Shown here in pieces: positions 28,423 through 38,496 of a stretch of 64,000 bases of DNA. Source of the stretch: Cysteiniphilum marinum (GTDB taxonomy: Bacteria > Pseudomonadota > Gammaproteobacteria > Francisellales > Francisellaceae); contig NZ_JACYVZ010000002.1 of the NCBI RefSeq assembly GCF_014857925.1, forward strand, positions 222,455-286,454, read 5' to 3'. Each line of letters opens with the position of its first letter. The stretch's first letter is position 1. Below the pieces are notes generated by a model, which was not told the origin of the DNA, did not search any database, and saw only the letters and a program-made list of their open reading frames with translations. The position numbers and the translations under genes were made by a program.

Positions 28423-30588
28423 TTATACCTCTTCGTTGTTTCTTTGTTCTGATTCTTCAAAGCCTTTTGCTATGTCTCGAACACCCAGTCCATAGCGTGA
28501 TTTAAATCGATTATTAAACTTTTTAGCTTCTTCACTGGTCGGATTCAGTGCAAAACTGTAAGCACGTTTTAGCGCTTCTTTATCAGATACAAATTTAGCT
28601 GTGAAAACGGTGCCCACTGTTGCCGTTGCACTTTTCATTGCGCTCTTAAAGTCGGCAAACACTGCCAGCATCCCACCAAACATTTTAAAAACAGCGACCT
28701 TTTCAGCCGTTGGCGTTTCGCCCAGTTTATTTTTTGATGCTTGAGCGCGTGACGATAGCAAAACAATATCTTCTAGCATTTGCTTATTTTCTGGATTGCT
28801 CAAAATAGCGTCTAGCTTTTCTCTATTTTTCGGCTTGTTCGCTTCTCTTACAATCGCATGGAATTTGCCACCTATGTCTACATTGCCAATCTTTGATTCG
28901 TCAAAAATCTTGTCAAACTGCTCGCGGTCAGCAACGGTTTTATAGTGTGCATCTGCTTTTTTAAGTGCGGCCAGGTACTCCGGGTTTTGCTCGCCATATT
29001 TCTCTAAATCACGAACAATTGCTGCGCGTATGTCTTTTAACTCGTTATTCACAAAGCGCATAGATTTTTCGCGCTCAGTCATCGTTGCGGGGTTCTTAGC
29101 GTTCCAGTTTATCTTCTCATTAAGCGCTACCTTTGCATCGTGTAGACTTTCAATGTATTGCTGATCATTAACGCTATTTTTAGCAAAACGCTTCTCCCAA
29201 CGCTCAATATCACGTTTTAATAGTGAAGCCCCTTCTTTCGGTATCAAGCTTTTATCAATATTGTTTTTGATCTTTTCAAAAGTTTTAAGCGTCTCATTAG
29301 CTCGGATTTTATCGTTTACTTTTTGTTCTGTTTCTTTGTATTCATATGTGCGTTGCTTATCTTGCCCGCTTTGCTGCTCAGCTTTTGCCCCTTGCTTTTT
29401 GCCCCTTATGACTTCAACGTCATCATAGCCTATTTTGTTTTTGTCATAGCCTATTTTGTTTGTTTGGTTCTCTATGCGATTATCAGCACCATTAAATGGG
29501 ATTTGTTCCTTTTCTTGCACTGTGGCTTTGGCTTTATCGCTATAATTAACATCCCATTCAGTCGTTTTAGTGCTTTTCTTCAAGTGCGCTTTAGCTTCAT
29601 CATATAACGCGTTGATTTGCTCTTGATCACGTTCGGGACCTATGTTTTTTGCTAGCCTGTTTTTAGCTTCAAGTATGCTATTTTCGGCATCCTTGACATT
29701 GTTTTTTAGTTTATCTCCAAGGCCAAGCGGCATTTTATCCGTTACTTTGGTCATGTGCGAAGCTAGTGTATTATCTGTAACATAAGACAAAGGCGCATCA
29801 ACTTTTAGGCGTTCTGCCGCATCAATAACATCTTCATTTAACGCCCCTTTTTGCTCAGTGAAAGTGTTCGCTTTTGGCGCTCTAACACCCGCCATTTCTT
29901 TAAGCGAAGCAAACCTTTTTGGCGCACCTACGCCAACGGCAAGTTCAGCTCCCGCGCCTGCAAGTTTATTATCAGTCATATTTTCAACAGCTTGCCCAGT
30001 AGCCCCCATTCCTCCGGCTATCATAGCATCATATTTGTTAGTGCTACCCAGATAAGGCGCGGCTTTCTGTAGCATCTTCGATCCGGTTTTAGCTAACGCC
30101 CCCGCAGCACCTCCGCCAGTAGCCATTGATGTAGCATATTCGGCACCCTTGAAAATAGGGTTATTATCAGTAAATTTTGACTCGCCATCTGTGTAGCTGT
30201 CAATCGCCTCGCCAACCATGTCACTTGGGTATTTTCCGTAAGGAATATTTAAGTTCGGGGTGGCAGCCCCTTCCTCTTGAAATTTATTTGTTTGCGCATT
30301 CATCCCTGCCACTAATAAATTCCCAACAGCAACGGGGATATCTGCAATTCCTACGATTCCCTTTAAAATAGGCTTAGAATAGGTTAAAACCGTATTAATA
30401 ATTGCGTTTTTAGTTTCTTCTGGCAATTCTTGCGCTAGATCGGACTCTTGGGGTTGTTGTAATGGCTGATCGTCAGCATAGCCGCCAAACTCCGCAAAAG
30501 GATCATCGCTCAGTCCTTCGCTTACATCATCAGCATAGCCGCCAAATTCCTCGAATGGGTCTTGTGAAAAGTCTTTTTTTTTAACCAT
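28423..30588 (-). CDS. Large ejection/internal virion protein, P22 gp16-like position
   Basis: 721 aa. The N-terminus holds two copies of a DPF(E/A)EFGGYADD motif (about residues 11-40). A glycine/alanine-rich hydrophobic part (SMATGGGAAGALAKTGSKML) follows, then long charged helical regions. Pore-forming ejection proteins of short-tailed phages have this mix. In P22 the third and largest ejection protein, gp16, sits at exactly this place after gp7 and gp20. The start overlaps the preceding gene by 8 bp. Function is by synteny. Confidence 0.68.
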   Translation of the reverse strand: MVKKKDFSQDPFEEFGGYADDVSEGLSDDPFAEFGGYADDQPLQQPQESDLAQELPEETKNAIINTVLTYSKPILKGIVGIADIPVAVGNLLVAGMNAQTNKFQEEGAATPNLNIPYGKYPSDMVGEAIDSYTDGESKFTDNNPIFKGAEYATSMATGGGAAGALAKTGSKMLQKAAPYLGSTNKYDAMIAGGMGATGQAVENMTDNKLAGAGAELAVGVGAPKRFASLKEMAGVRAPKANTFTEQKGALNEDVIDAAERLKVDAPLSYVTDNTLASHMTKVTDKMPLGLGDKLKNNVKDAENSILEAKNRLAKNIGPERDQEQINALYDEAKAHLKKSTKTTEWDVNYSDKAKATVQEKEQIPFNGADNRIENQTNKIGYDKNKIGYDDVEVIRGKKQGAKAEQQSGQDKQRTYEYKETEQKVNDKIRANETLKTFEKIKNNIDKSLIPKEGASLLKRDIERWEKRFAKNSVNDQQYIESLHDAKVALNEKINWNAKNPATMTEREKSMRFVNNELKDIRAAIVRDLEKYGEQNPEYLAALKKADAHYKTVADREQFDKIFDESKIGNVDIGGKFHAIVREANKPKNREKLDAILSNPENKQMLEDIVLLSSRAQASKNKLGETPTAEKVAVFKMFGGMLAVFADFKSAMKSATATVGTVFTAKFVSDKEALKRAYSFALNPTSEEAKKFNNRFKSRYGLGVRDIAKGFEESEQRNNEEV

Positions 30589-31879
30589 TGTAAATCATCT
30601 CTAACAAGTCAGGATTGAACTTTGAGGCAGGAATATTACCGATTTTCCCAGTTGCTTTGTGTCTAACTTTGATCATACTATCACCCGCTTGACCGTGTTT
30701 TATTCTTTTAACGTCTTTATTGATGCGATTAACCTCGTCACTGTAACGCTTTAAATAGTTGTTTGTTTGATTCATGAAAGCTTTGTAAGTCATACCAAGG
30801 TTAGGCGTAGAATCAAAGATCATTTTATCGACTTGTTGATTTGCACTACTACCTAAGCCCTTAACACCATCAATTGCTAAGTCAGACTGTAGTTTATACA
30901 TTTCGCTCACAGCATCCGCAAAGCCTTTTGCCTCAGTTCTGCCAACAATGTTTCTGGCAACTTTTTGCGAAATAGCATCACGTAAACTAGGATCTTTTTG
31001 ACCTTTCAATTGTGAAACAAGCATTTCACTATTGAAAATCTCTGGGTATTTTTCGGCTATATCTTGCATGCGCTCAATGGTGTTGATCGCTTTTTCTGCA
31101 TGATGCCCTTGCTGTTGAATCTCCGGCAACTTGGTTTGCTCAATCTTCGCTTGTTGCTTAGCGGATTCGAGGCTGTAAGCATGACTCGGATCGTATCTTT
31201 TACGATTTAAATCGATTTCCGACTCTCGTAAGTTTTGATCTTTATTTTTCTGCTGATACTTTGCATAATCTGGGTTTTGATTAAACTTGTATTCTGAAAT
31301 ATCGAAAATTTCAGGCAAACCAGTTTCCCCGTTCTTATATATAATAGAATTGCCGTTATCAGTCGTCCCAATATATTGATCATTAGCTCCAGTCAAATCT
31401 TTATAATTACTAAACATTGTTTGATAAAAGTTCTCGCGCACTTCTGGGGATAAGTCTTCAAAATTAGCACCATTTTCTTGTGACAGTTTTGTCATTTTTG
31501 AAGTAAATAAATCACTTAAAACTTGTTTGTTCTGCTCTTGCAAAGAGAACTGCTCGTTTTGTGCTTGAGCGCTTGCATTTACTGCTGAGAGATAGTCCAT
31601 GACTTTATTGAATTTTTCAAGCTCTTTGCCTCTCTGTTGCGCGCTTGCGCCCATAGCGCCACCTGAAAATCCACGCAAAAAAGCCTTAGCTGTTGCTCCA
31701 TGCCCTCTAGCGTTTCTGCCCTGTAAATCATCTGCTAGCTTATTAGCTGTATTTCCAAGTATATCCGCGCGGTTTGGTACTCCATTCCCGGCATCATACT
31801 TCGATTTTGCCAGTTGATAGCTAAACATGTCGCGTTGCAAGTCTCTGCTATTAGCCCTGTTTATGTTTTTTGCTTTCAT
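30581..31879 (-). CDS. Ejection/internal virion protein, P22 gp20-like position
   Basis: 432 aa, rich in Q, N, K and A, with predicted long helices and no membrane segment except the weak glycine/alanine stretch ARGHGATAKAFLRGFSGGAM. It lies between the gp7-like and gp16-like proteins, as gp20 does in P22, and overlaps the next gene by 8 bp. Sequence similarity is not evident to me; the role as a DNA-injection protein follows from order and composition. Confidence 0.62.
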   Translation of the reverse strand: MKAKNINRANSRDLQRDMFSYQLAKSKYDAGNGVPNRADILGNTANKLADDLQGRNARGHGATAKAFLRGFSGGAMGASAQQRGKELEKFNKVMDYLSAVNASAQAQNEQFSLQEQNKQVLSDLFTSKMTKLSQENGANFEDLSPEVRENFYQTMFSNYKDLTGANDQYIGTTDNGNSIIYKNGETGLPEIFDISEYKFNQNPDYAKYQQKNKDQNLRESEIDLNRKRYDPSHAYSLESAKQQAKIEQTKLPEIQQQGHHAEKAINTIERMQDIAEKYPEIFNSEMLVSQLKGQKDPSLRDAISQKVARNIVGRTEAKGFADAVSEMYKLQSDLAIDGVKGLGSSANQQVDKMIFDSTPNLGMTYKAFMNQTNNYLKRYSDEVNRINKDVKRIKHGQAGDSMIKVRHKATGKIGNIPASKFNPDLLEMIYNG

Positions 31880-31884
31880 AAGAA

Positions 31885-33078
31885 CTAGATCCTATTTTGT
31901 TGCCAGTTAATGTAAGGTGCGCCAGTGCTTGTCCTTGATCTTTGCGGCGTTCTGTTTGCGTTAGCTTTTGATCTAGCGCCACCAGTTGCCATCCCCGCAG
32001 CTCCTGCCCATCCTCCAAGATACATACCGAGCAATCCAACACCAAGATTTGCCGCTGATTGTTGGGCTGTTGGGCCTCTTGCATTAAATTGCTCTAATTG
32101 TTGTCCATACGTTAAATTTGCACGATTAAGCGCATTATTATAATTCTGATTTATTGCATTTTGCTGAGCATTAAACTGATCCAATGCAAGTCCTGGGGCT
32201 TGTGACCCCATCGCTACATTTTGATCTATCCCACGCAAATTTAAACCTGTTTGTAGTTGTGCCAAATTATTATTTATGAGTGACTGAGTCTGGGCGTTAC
32301 TATCTGCAATCCTTTGTCTTTTTAGGTCATTTGCTGTCACAGCTTGACTCAATCTTTGCTGTCTGTCTGTTTCCCTCAAGCCATATCCCTGCAACTGTCT
32401 ATTAAGTCGCTGATCTGCTAAATCCTCACCGTAGGCACGTGCATTTAAATCTGCTTGCTGTCTTGCTAGCACTTCTTCACGTGCTAATTGTGCGCGTAAG
32501 TCATTGCCCGCAGAACTACTAAAATGCCCACGTTGAGCTAGATTATTTTCTTGATCGATATTAATTCTTCTTATTTCCTCATTAACAAGATTGTTTTGTA
32601 TTTGTCTAAAACTATCAATTTCCTGTTCTATATTTCCTAAATTACCGACTGTACTTAAATCTCTTATTCTCTCATCATCCAAACTTGCAAATGCATTAAT
32701 TACAGGTTGATAATCAGCTATAGCTTCTGGCTCTCTTTGATATAGTGCGTTGAGATTGCCAAGCGCACTGCTTATTAATGTGCCTGCTTGCGAATAAAAT
32801 TGATCTTCTTCAGGTGTTCTAGGGAGTCTGCTGATAACCCTTTGTTTTTTACCATCTGCTCCTGTTGTAAATATAGACTGAACACCGGCTATTTCGTCTA
32901 TAACGTCAATCATTTCTTCCATTTTTAACTCAGGGGTCGGGGCCTCTGGAATTTCCGGAGGTGCGGGGGGATCATCTCCTTTTTGCATCTCACGGTAAAC
33001 GCGCCCACCTAGCGATGGTGCCCAACCTGTTAGCCTACCCATGATGGATGGTGTGGTTTTTCTATTAACTTTCCCCAT
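31885..33078 (-). CDS. Ejection/internal virion protein, P22 gp7-like position
   Basis: 397 aa. A proline-rich N-terminal part (PPAPPEIPEAPTPE) is followed by an extended Q/N/R-rich helical region and a C-terminal glycine-rich hydrophobic segment (LGVGLLGMYLGGWAGAAGMATGG) that could insert in a membrane. Such a composition suits a gp7-type ejection protein. It is 6 bp from the gp20-like gene and 4 bp from the gp14-like gene. Confidence 0.65.
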   Translation of the reverse strand: MGKVNRKTTPSIMGRLTGWAPSLGGRVYREMQKGDDPPAPPEIPEAPTPELKMEEMIDVIDEIAGVQSIFTTGADGKKQRVISRLPRTPEEDQFYSQAGTLISSALGNLNALYQREPEAIADYQPVINAFASLDDERIRDLSTVGNLGNIEQEIDSFRQIQNNLVNEEIRRINIDQENNLAQRGHFSSSAGNDLRAQLAREEVLARQQADLNARAYGEDLADQRLNRQLQGYGLRETDRQQRLSQAVTANDLKRQRIADSNAQTQSLINNNLAQLQTGLNLRGIDQNVAMGSQAPGLALDQFNAQQNAINQNYNNALNRANLTYGQQLEQFNARGPTAQQSAANLGVGLLGMYLGGWAGAAGMATGGARSKANANRTPQRSRTSTGAPYINWQQNRI

Positions 33079-33081
33079 TAT

Positions 33082-33438
33082 TTATAACTCCTTTTTATAC
33101 CAACTTTCGCCATTATGATCGTATAAATATTGCATACCGAAACGATGGCATAATTTAATCATGCTTTGATATTGTGTTGCTAAAAATACAGTCCCAAAGC
33201 CTAATAGTTTAGGAAAGTTCAATAATTGCTTGCACGTAGTCTTAGTTAAAACCCCGTGTTTGAAATTCTCAAAAATTAGCAATGTCATCTCACCCGCTGT
33301 TTTTGATATTTTTTTGATCCCGAAAATTCCGGCAGTTTCTTCGCCTTTTCTAATTAAAAAATACTCAGCATCTTTGTGATAATATGAGTTTGCATAATCA
33401 TTTATGAGTGCTTTATCAACAGCAACAAAATCTAACAT
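33082..33438 (-). CDS. GNAT-fold virion protein, P22 gp14/T7 gp13-like
   Basis: 118 aa. The layout resembles a small acetyltransferase fold: FLIRKGEETAGIFGIKKI, then the beta-strand MTLLIFENF, and a C-terminal LGFGTVFLATQYQSMIKLCHRFGMQYLYDH as in GNAT C-terminal parts. P22 gp14 and T7 gp13 are GNAT-like internal or assembly proteins, and this gene is at the gp14 place directly before gp7. No acetyl-CoA loop is clearly preserved, so enzyme activity is doubtful. Confidence 0.65.
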   Translation of the reverse strand: MLDFVAVDKALINDYANSYYHKDAEYFLIRKGEETAGIFGIKKISKTAGEMTLLIFENFKHGVLTKTTCKQLLNFPKLLGFGTVFLATQYQSMIKLCHRFGMQYLYDHNGESWYKKEL

Positions 33439-33454
33439 AGTATCCTATCAATTT

Positions 33455-34168
33455 TTATTTATATTTAACCCAAAAAACAATAGTCCCGTTGTAAATGGCA
33501 CCCTGAGCCAATGGCCATAATTGGAAGTGATTTGCTGGATTTACTATTGTTGTCGTTGAATTAACAGGTAATGCAAAAACGGGTTTCCAATTTTCGTGAT
33601 CAATGTCAGGGTATGCATCTCTTAACATACTTATATATATCCCCATAGAAAGCGTATTTCCCGGATTAAAAAATTCCGATGTCCATGAGACATAAGTGGT
33701 TAGAACTGCCCTACCGAATCCGGTTTGACTAAAAAACCTCTGGAAAACAGTGTCATTTATTTCATATTTTCCGACCGTGTCATTCGCAATTTTGGCGCTA
33801 GTCACTGCATTATTCGCAATTTTGGTGTTCGTCACTGCATAGGTTGCAATATGCGTAGATTGAACTGCGCTTGTACCTAGTATGTTGGCATCGACTTTCT
33901 TCCAAGAAATAACCGGATTTTGCGCATCCCCATTCGTGGTTGCCACTTTGTTTATGTTTGCGGGATTGTTTGCCCCTGGCAAAACACCCGCTGTTGCGTT
34001 ATCAACCAATGTTTTCATGTTGTTAAGACTATCTATGCAATAGTTTATCTCTGAGTCTAGCGTCTCGGCTGAAATCGGTTGCTTTGTCTCAGTGCGTATT
34101 TTAAAACGCTCACTATTTTTTAACGCTGCTGCCGCGTAAGGTAAATCTGGTCTTTTGTATGTTGTCAT
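33455..34168 (-). CDS. Tail needle/fibre-like protein
   Basis: 237 aa. Residues about 98-140 carry short repeats of the type T-x-KIANNAVTSAKIAN-x-TVG, common in trimeric phage fibres. A C-terminal globular part (residues 150-237) could be a knob. It overlaps the gp10-like gene by 4 bp (ATGA) and takes the place of the P22 needle gene 26. Function is inferred from repeats and position. Confidence 0.62.
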   Translation of the reverse strand: MTTYKRPDLPYAAAALKNSERFKIRTETKQPISAETLDSEINYCIDSLNNMKTLVDNATAGVLPGANNPANINKVATTNGDAQNPVISWKKVDANILGTSAVQSTHIATYAVTNTKIANNAVTSAKIANDTVGKYEINDTVFQRFFSQTGFGRAVLTTYVSWTSEFFNPGNTLSMGIYISMLRDAYPDIDHENWKPVFALPVNSTTTIVNPANHFQLWPLAQGAIYNGTIVFWVKYK

Positions 34169-36306
34169 CGCTCGACCCTTCCATATAAAGTTATTTTTTT
34201 GATCACTAAAGGCGAATTGTACTGCTGCCCATAGGCGCTAATAAAAAACGAGCTTGCAACGAACTTTAATCTCTTTTTATTTGCTAGATAAGGTATTGCA
34301 AGCCGCAAACCTTCGTCATCGCTATTGTCTAAATCAGGATCATTTACGCGCAGCGCAATCTTATCTATCACATCGCCGCGCATATCCATTTTGTAGACGG
34401 ATTCTAAATTGAATTGTTTTTTTAAGTCGCCAAAAATGACAAGATTAAAGCTGTTATTTTCGTTCAGCGTAAAGCTTGATGTATATTCGGCATCTAGCTC
34501 GTAGCGCTTACATGCAAATCGCTTTTTTGAGTTTTGAACGACAGGTGTCGTCCAGTTAAATAAAATTGGTTGGCCATTGTCATTATATACTTTTTCTGTT
34601 CCGTCACTGCCATCAGCATAAATCAAAATATTATTATTTTGTGTTACGTACAAAGCGCTAGAATCTGCGTTTAAAGTACCTGAAAATTTAAAAGCACCAG
34701 AAAATAAACACCAACTAATATTATCGTCAGCATAATAGCCAACTACAGAGTCATTTTGACCAATTTTAAAACCAAAGAACCCACCTTTTTTATAGTTGAA
34801 TGCTTTGCAAGCCCAATAATTTCTGTTGCTTGTTAGTGACAGTATGTATCTATTCACAATAGGATCGAGCGCGCTAACCTTGTTAATCATCGCTTTGTGC
34901 GCAACGCTCTCATTGGTTGTTAAACGCATAATTCCATTCTGTGAAATGAAATATAAGTCACCGTTTATGGTTTCTTTAAGTTCTCCATGTGCGATTCCCG
35001 CATCTAGCGTTGACTCCCATACAAAGTTATTTACGTCTGTAGGGTTTTTGCCAGTCCATACTTGCGTCTTGCTTCTGCCAAAAAAAACCAACTTATCAGA
35101 TACTGAGGAAATAGCTTCAATACAATCGGGCTTCCCCTGCTTGTAACTAATATCAATATAAGGAATAGTACCTGTAGACTCATCAACAAAATTCAGCGTT
35201 TCCGGTGAATGTGAATAATATATTATCATTGAGTCTTTTCTAAAAGAGTTTTGCACTCTACCTTCTGATAAACCCCATATCCTGTTATGTGCAACAAATA
35301 AACTGCTGAATCTTGGCAAGTTAACAGTATAAAAGATTTTTACAGCTTTGCCTGTTAACACTGGGAAATCGGTTGTTGAAGTGATCGTGACAGTTTTTGT
35401 TGTAGTATTATTTGAGGTTAAAGTAATTACGCCAATATGCTCTACATTATCAACGTAAAGCGTTATTTTACTTAATAAATCTACTGCATAACCTAAAATA
35501 TTATTGTCATATTTATAAGTTGCTTGCTTTATATCTGTTGAACGCTTAAACACTTTAGCATCAGGGTGTCCTAAATGATCTTGCTGCACATCAAGGCTTG
35601 AGCCATCCCACCTTCTAACGCGATTTATTCCGTTGCAAATTAATAAGTAATTTTTAAAGGTAACGGCTCGGGGTATCGTTCCTGCATCTAGTATATTGTT
35701 TTCAATTAGCGTGATTGCATTCGTGCTATAGTCATATAAATAAAGCTTTATTACTTGGTAGTAAGTCCCTTCATCTGGAGGACCGAACCCTAATTGCCCC
35801 TCTGTGTTAGGAAATGTACTAGAATCAAATGTTATTTTGTAGTTACCATCTGCTGCAGCTTCATTTTTTCTTATATATGCACGAATCGTCTCTGGCGTGT
35901 TATCAAGACTATATAAAACTTTAATTTTTGTCTCAGGCAAATACTTATGAGGGGCTGAAGTGACAAAAGTAAAATCCTGAGGGGCGAAGCTTGAGCTACC
36001 ATTGACATCAAAACTTGTATCTTTCTCAAATTCAACAGAACACAAAATAAGCTGCTTAATCTGATTAGTTGGGTTTATATAAGAAAATGTGCTGATAATT
36101 TCAGCATCAAGGGGAATGGGATTGCTTCCGCTTATTTCTATGCTTTTTGTTCCAAATCTAACGCTGCCACTGCCTAACGGTGATGGCAAAATATTTTGTA
36201 AATAATAGCTGTTTGCTACAGTCAAACTTTGATGATCAATGTTTTGATTCATGCCGTTTTGCGGCATTGGAATCTCGATAACGTCATATTGATTGCTTGA
36301 AAACAT
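34165..36306 (-). CDS. Tail hub/packaged-DNA stabilisation protein, P22 gp10-like
   Basis: 713 aa, beta-rich, no membrane helix. The N-terminus (IPMPQNGMNQNIDHQSLTVA, then NILPSPLGSGSVRFGTKSI) and the repeated propeller-like segments (YLLICNGINRVRRWDGSS, LVFFGRSKTQVWTG, GDLYFISQNGIMRL) fit phage tail hub proteins of the P22 gp10 type. These seal the head after packaging and form the nozzle. It follows the adaptor gene by 1 bp. Confidence 0.72.
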   Translation of the reverse strand: MFSSNQYDVIEIPMPQNGMNQNIDHQSLTVANSYYLQNILPSPLGSGSVRFGTKSIEISGSNPIPLDAEIISTFSYINPTNQIKQLILCSVEFEKDTSFDVNGSSSFAPQDFTFVTSAPHKYLPETKIKVLYSLDNTPETIRAYIRKNEAAADGNYKITFDSSTFPNTEGQLGFGPPDEGTYYQVIKLYLYDYSTNAITLIENNILDAGTIPRAVTFKNYLLICNGINRVRRWDGSSLDVQQDHLGHPDAKVFKRSTDIKQATYKYDNNILGYAVDLLSKITLYVDNVEHIGVITLTSNNTTTKTVTITSTTDFPVLTGKAVKIFYTVNLPRFSSLFVAHNRIWGLSEGRVQNSFRKDSMIIYYSHSPETLNFVDESTGTIPYIDISYKQGKPDCIEAISSVSDKLVFFGRSKTQVWTGKNPTDVNNFVWESTLDAGIAHGELKETINGDLYFISQNGIMRLTTNESVAHKAMINKVSALDPIVNRYILSLTSNRNYWACKAFNYKKGGFFGFKIGQNDSVVGYYADDNISWCLFSGAFKFSGTLNADSSALYVTQNNNILIYADGSDGTEKVYNDNGQPILFNWTTPVVQNSKKRFACKRYELDAEYTSSFTLNENNSFNLVIFGDLKKQFNLESVYKMDMRGDVIDKIALRVNDPDLDNSDDEGLRLAIPYLANKKRLKFVASSFFISAYGQQYNSPLVIKKITLYGRVER

Positions 36307-36307
36307 A

Positions 36308-36991
36308 TTATATTTCGCTGTATGTAGATATTACACCATTGCCCGACAACGTGTTGAAGTAGTTCAATAATTCACCTTTGCCGCGCTCATATTTGATTAA
36401 AGATGCATTGATTTCATCTTTATTTTTCAAGCCACCTTCTGATTGATACATGTAGTAAGCCGCCCCATCGACTAAAAGTTGATGGAAAGTAGGCGGATAA
36501 GGCACCGCATCTTCATAAGTTGTTAATTCAAGTGGCGTAGGATTTTTAATGTACGTTAAAACTAAAGAACAGCCCGCGGGGTAAGTGTTAAGGTATGGGT
36601 AAATGTACGCAGACGCATTGTTATAATACCAGTAAGCGGGTTTATCTATTTTTTCAAGCAGAGGATCGGTTTCAAATATTTGTGATACGCTTGTTTGCTT
36701 GAGCTTAGTCACCCCGCCAGAGTCTTTGTAGTACACCCCAGTGATAGCATGTGAGTTTTTTTGAAAGAAACTGCCAATCCAACCTTTTGCTGTTAATACA
36801 ACGTTCGCGGTGTCTGAATTATATTCGATAACTGTCGCTGAAACGTAAGGGTTAAATAAAGCGGTTATTCTGAATAGCTCAAAATGCACAATATTTAGAT
36901 ACTTTAGAAAAATTTGTTTCTCTGCTGTATCTACAGAATCCAACCCAACGCTTAAAAGCGTTAGGCGGTCGATCATTTCAGAAACATTCAT
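36308..36991 (-). CDS. Head-to-tail adaptor, P22 gp4/SU10-adaptor-like
   Basis: 227 aa, soluble. Begins with helices (MIDRLTLLSVGLDSVDTAEKQIFLKYLNIV) and ends with PPTFHQLLVDGAAYYMYQSEGGLKNKDE, a pattern seen in phage adaptor proteins that bind below the portal ring. It lies between the small decoration-like protein and the gp10-like hub, as gp4 does in P22. Identification is by pattern and synteny. Confidence 0.68.
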   Translation of the reverse strand: MNVSEMIDRLTLLSVGLDSVDTAEKQIFLKYLNIVHFELFRITALFNPYVSATVIEYNSDTANVVLTAKGWIGSFFQKNSHAITGVYYKDSGGVTKLKQTSVSQIFETDPLLEKIDKPAYWYYNNASAYIYPYLNTYPAGCSLVLTYIKNPTPLELTTYEDAVPYPPTFHQLLVDGAAYYMYQSEGGLKNKDEINASLIKYERGKGELLNYFNTLSGNGVISTYSEI

Positions 36992-36996
36992 GCGCT

Positions 36997-37371
36997 TTAT
37001 GCGCCCTGAATAAGCAAAGTAATGCGAACGGTGCTATTGATTGCAACGGCAACCCCTGCGGTCGCGTTTGTCCCAGTCGTTGTATCTGGCACTGTGATTT
37101 TTATTGTCTTTTTATCTGTTGTATCTAAAAAAACAATGTTCGCTTGATGACTTACAACTTTACCATTCGCATCGTGAATGCTGAAGTTTTGCACTCCTAG
37201 GACTTTCCCCGCACCATCCCAAACAAATAAGGGTTTGGTTTCTGTTGATGCAACAGCTTGTGTTTTGACATCAAAAACAAGTAACTGCACATCTTTACCA
37301 TTGGTAATTGAAGATGCCGCAAGCGCTGTATCAACATCGGCTTTAGTGCCTGAACCATATCTAACAATCAT
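36997..37371 (-). CDS. Small structural protein, possible head decoration
   Basis: 124 aa, small, threonine/valine-rich and predicted all beta (FSIHDANGKVVSHQANIVFLDTTDKKTIKITVPDTTT). It lies directly 3' of the major capsid gene, where decoration or head-fibre proteins are often coded. No family motif recognised. Confidence 0.5.
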   Translation of the reverse strand: MIVRYGSGTKADVDTALAASSITNGKDVQLLVFDVKTQAVASTETKPLFVWDGAGKVLGVQNFSIHDANGKVVSHQANIVFLDTTDKKTIKITVPDTTTGTNATAGVAVAINSTVRITLLIQGA

Positions 37372-37392
37372 TTTATAAACTCCTATATTTGA

Positions 37393-38496
37393 TTAAGCTG
37401 TGCGCACGAATGAATGGATAATACCGCGCTCAACTAGGTTTGCAGTATTTTGGAAGCTTGGGAACATCATTGCTTTTTGCCCGCGAATTTCGCAAGCTGC
37501 CATAGCAACGTTAAGGTTAAAATCTCTTTGTTCCATTTCAAACCAAGGACGTTGCGCCCATGCTAAGCCAAACGCTTGAGCACCTAGGAATAGATTCCAT
37601 GCGGCTGTCTGTGTATTTGTCACACGATAGCGAGCAAGCTCAGGGCACTCATAAACCATGACCCCTTCAACAGTGCCGCGATAACGCGCACCGCTCAAGC
37701 CCTCTGGTTGATCTGCTGATTGAATAACACCACGATAAACAAAGTCGCTCCAAGCCGGATCGCCCGCAAGTGATTTATAGCTAGCAGGATCCATTAAGTA
37801 AACGTAAGTCTCTTCAGGGAATCCACGCTTAGACTTTAATTCGATTGGTTTTATCTTAGCTTCAGCCTCATAAGTAGTGCCACCATTTATTGCTAGGCTT
37901 TTTAAATCGCGTAAATGTTGAACAGATAAACCATCGCCTGCATGTGTTGCGTCTCCGCTCATAGTGCCTACAGCAGTATAAATTGAGGCATTATGTGCTT
38001 GGGTACCGTATATAACACGATTTGCACCTGGTCCATCACCGCCAGTTGCCGAGTTGTAAAGCCCAGTAGTTGCAGCATCAAAAATGCCTTTAACCAGGTT
38101 ACGCTTTTGCGCGTTGATCAATAGCGGGCGCATCATCTCATAAATGTCGATTGGTGTGTATTTTTTAGTTAACGGCACACCCATTAACACATCTACAAAG
38201 CGTAGCAAGTTTAATTTAATCTCATCTTCAAAGACTTGTATTTGCTGCTCAGCACCCGCAGCTTGGTTATAACCAACCACAGGTGTTTCGTAGTTCAAGT
38301 CTTTTCTAAATGGCACACGATAGCTTAAGCCTTCACCGTTGCCAGTTTCAAATACTTGGATTGCATCGCTTGCGGATGTACCCATGAAAACAGTTAGCGG
38401 GGTAAGCCCTAAATACTCTTCAAAATATTGTTGACGAATTTTAAACGGAATAAGCGCATTATCATACGCATTGGGAGTTGCGGCAGTATAAGCCAT
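37393..38496 (-). CDS. Major capsid protein, N4-gp56-like family
   Basis: 367 aa, no signal or membrane part. FKIRQQYFEEYLGLTPLTVFMGTSASDAIQVFE and LRFVDVLMGVPLTKKYTPIDIYEMMRPLLI are typical of the N4-gp56 (DUF4043) coat family, with WLGAQAF-like AWNLFLGAQAFGLAWAQ near the C-terminus. It is preceded by the scaffold gene across a 288-bp gap and followed by the decoration-like gene. Abundant expression would be expected. Confidence 0.8.
   Translation of the reverse strand: MAYTAATPNAYDNALIPFKIRQQYFEEYLGLTPLTVFMGTSASDAIQVFETGNGEGLSYRVPFRKDLNYETPVVGYNQAAGAEQQIQVFEDEIKLNLLRFVDVLMGVPLTKKYTPIDIYEMMRPLLINAQKRNLVKGIFDAATTGLYNSATGGDGPGANRVIYGTQAHNASIYTAVGTMSGDATHAGDGLSVQHLRDLKSLAINGGTTYEAEAKIKPIELKSKRGFPEETYVYLMDPASYKSLAGDPAWSDFVYRGVIQSADQPEGLSGARYRGTVEGVMVYECPELARYRVTNTQTAAWNLFLGAQAFGLAWAQRPWFEMEQRDFNLNVAMAACEIRGQKAMMFPSFQNTANLVERGIIHSFVRTA

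Noticed and set aside
34826..35146. 106-aa plus-strand frame opposite the gp10-like gene, and similar frames opposite arg and tail genes
   Set aside because: No ribosome sites or domains; they mirror real coding frames.
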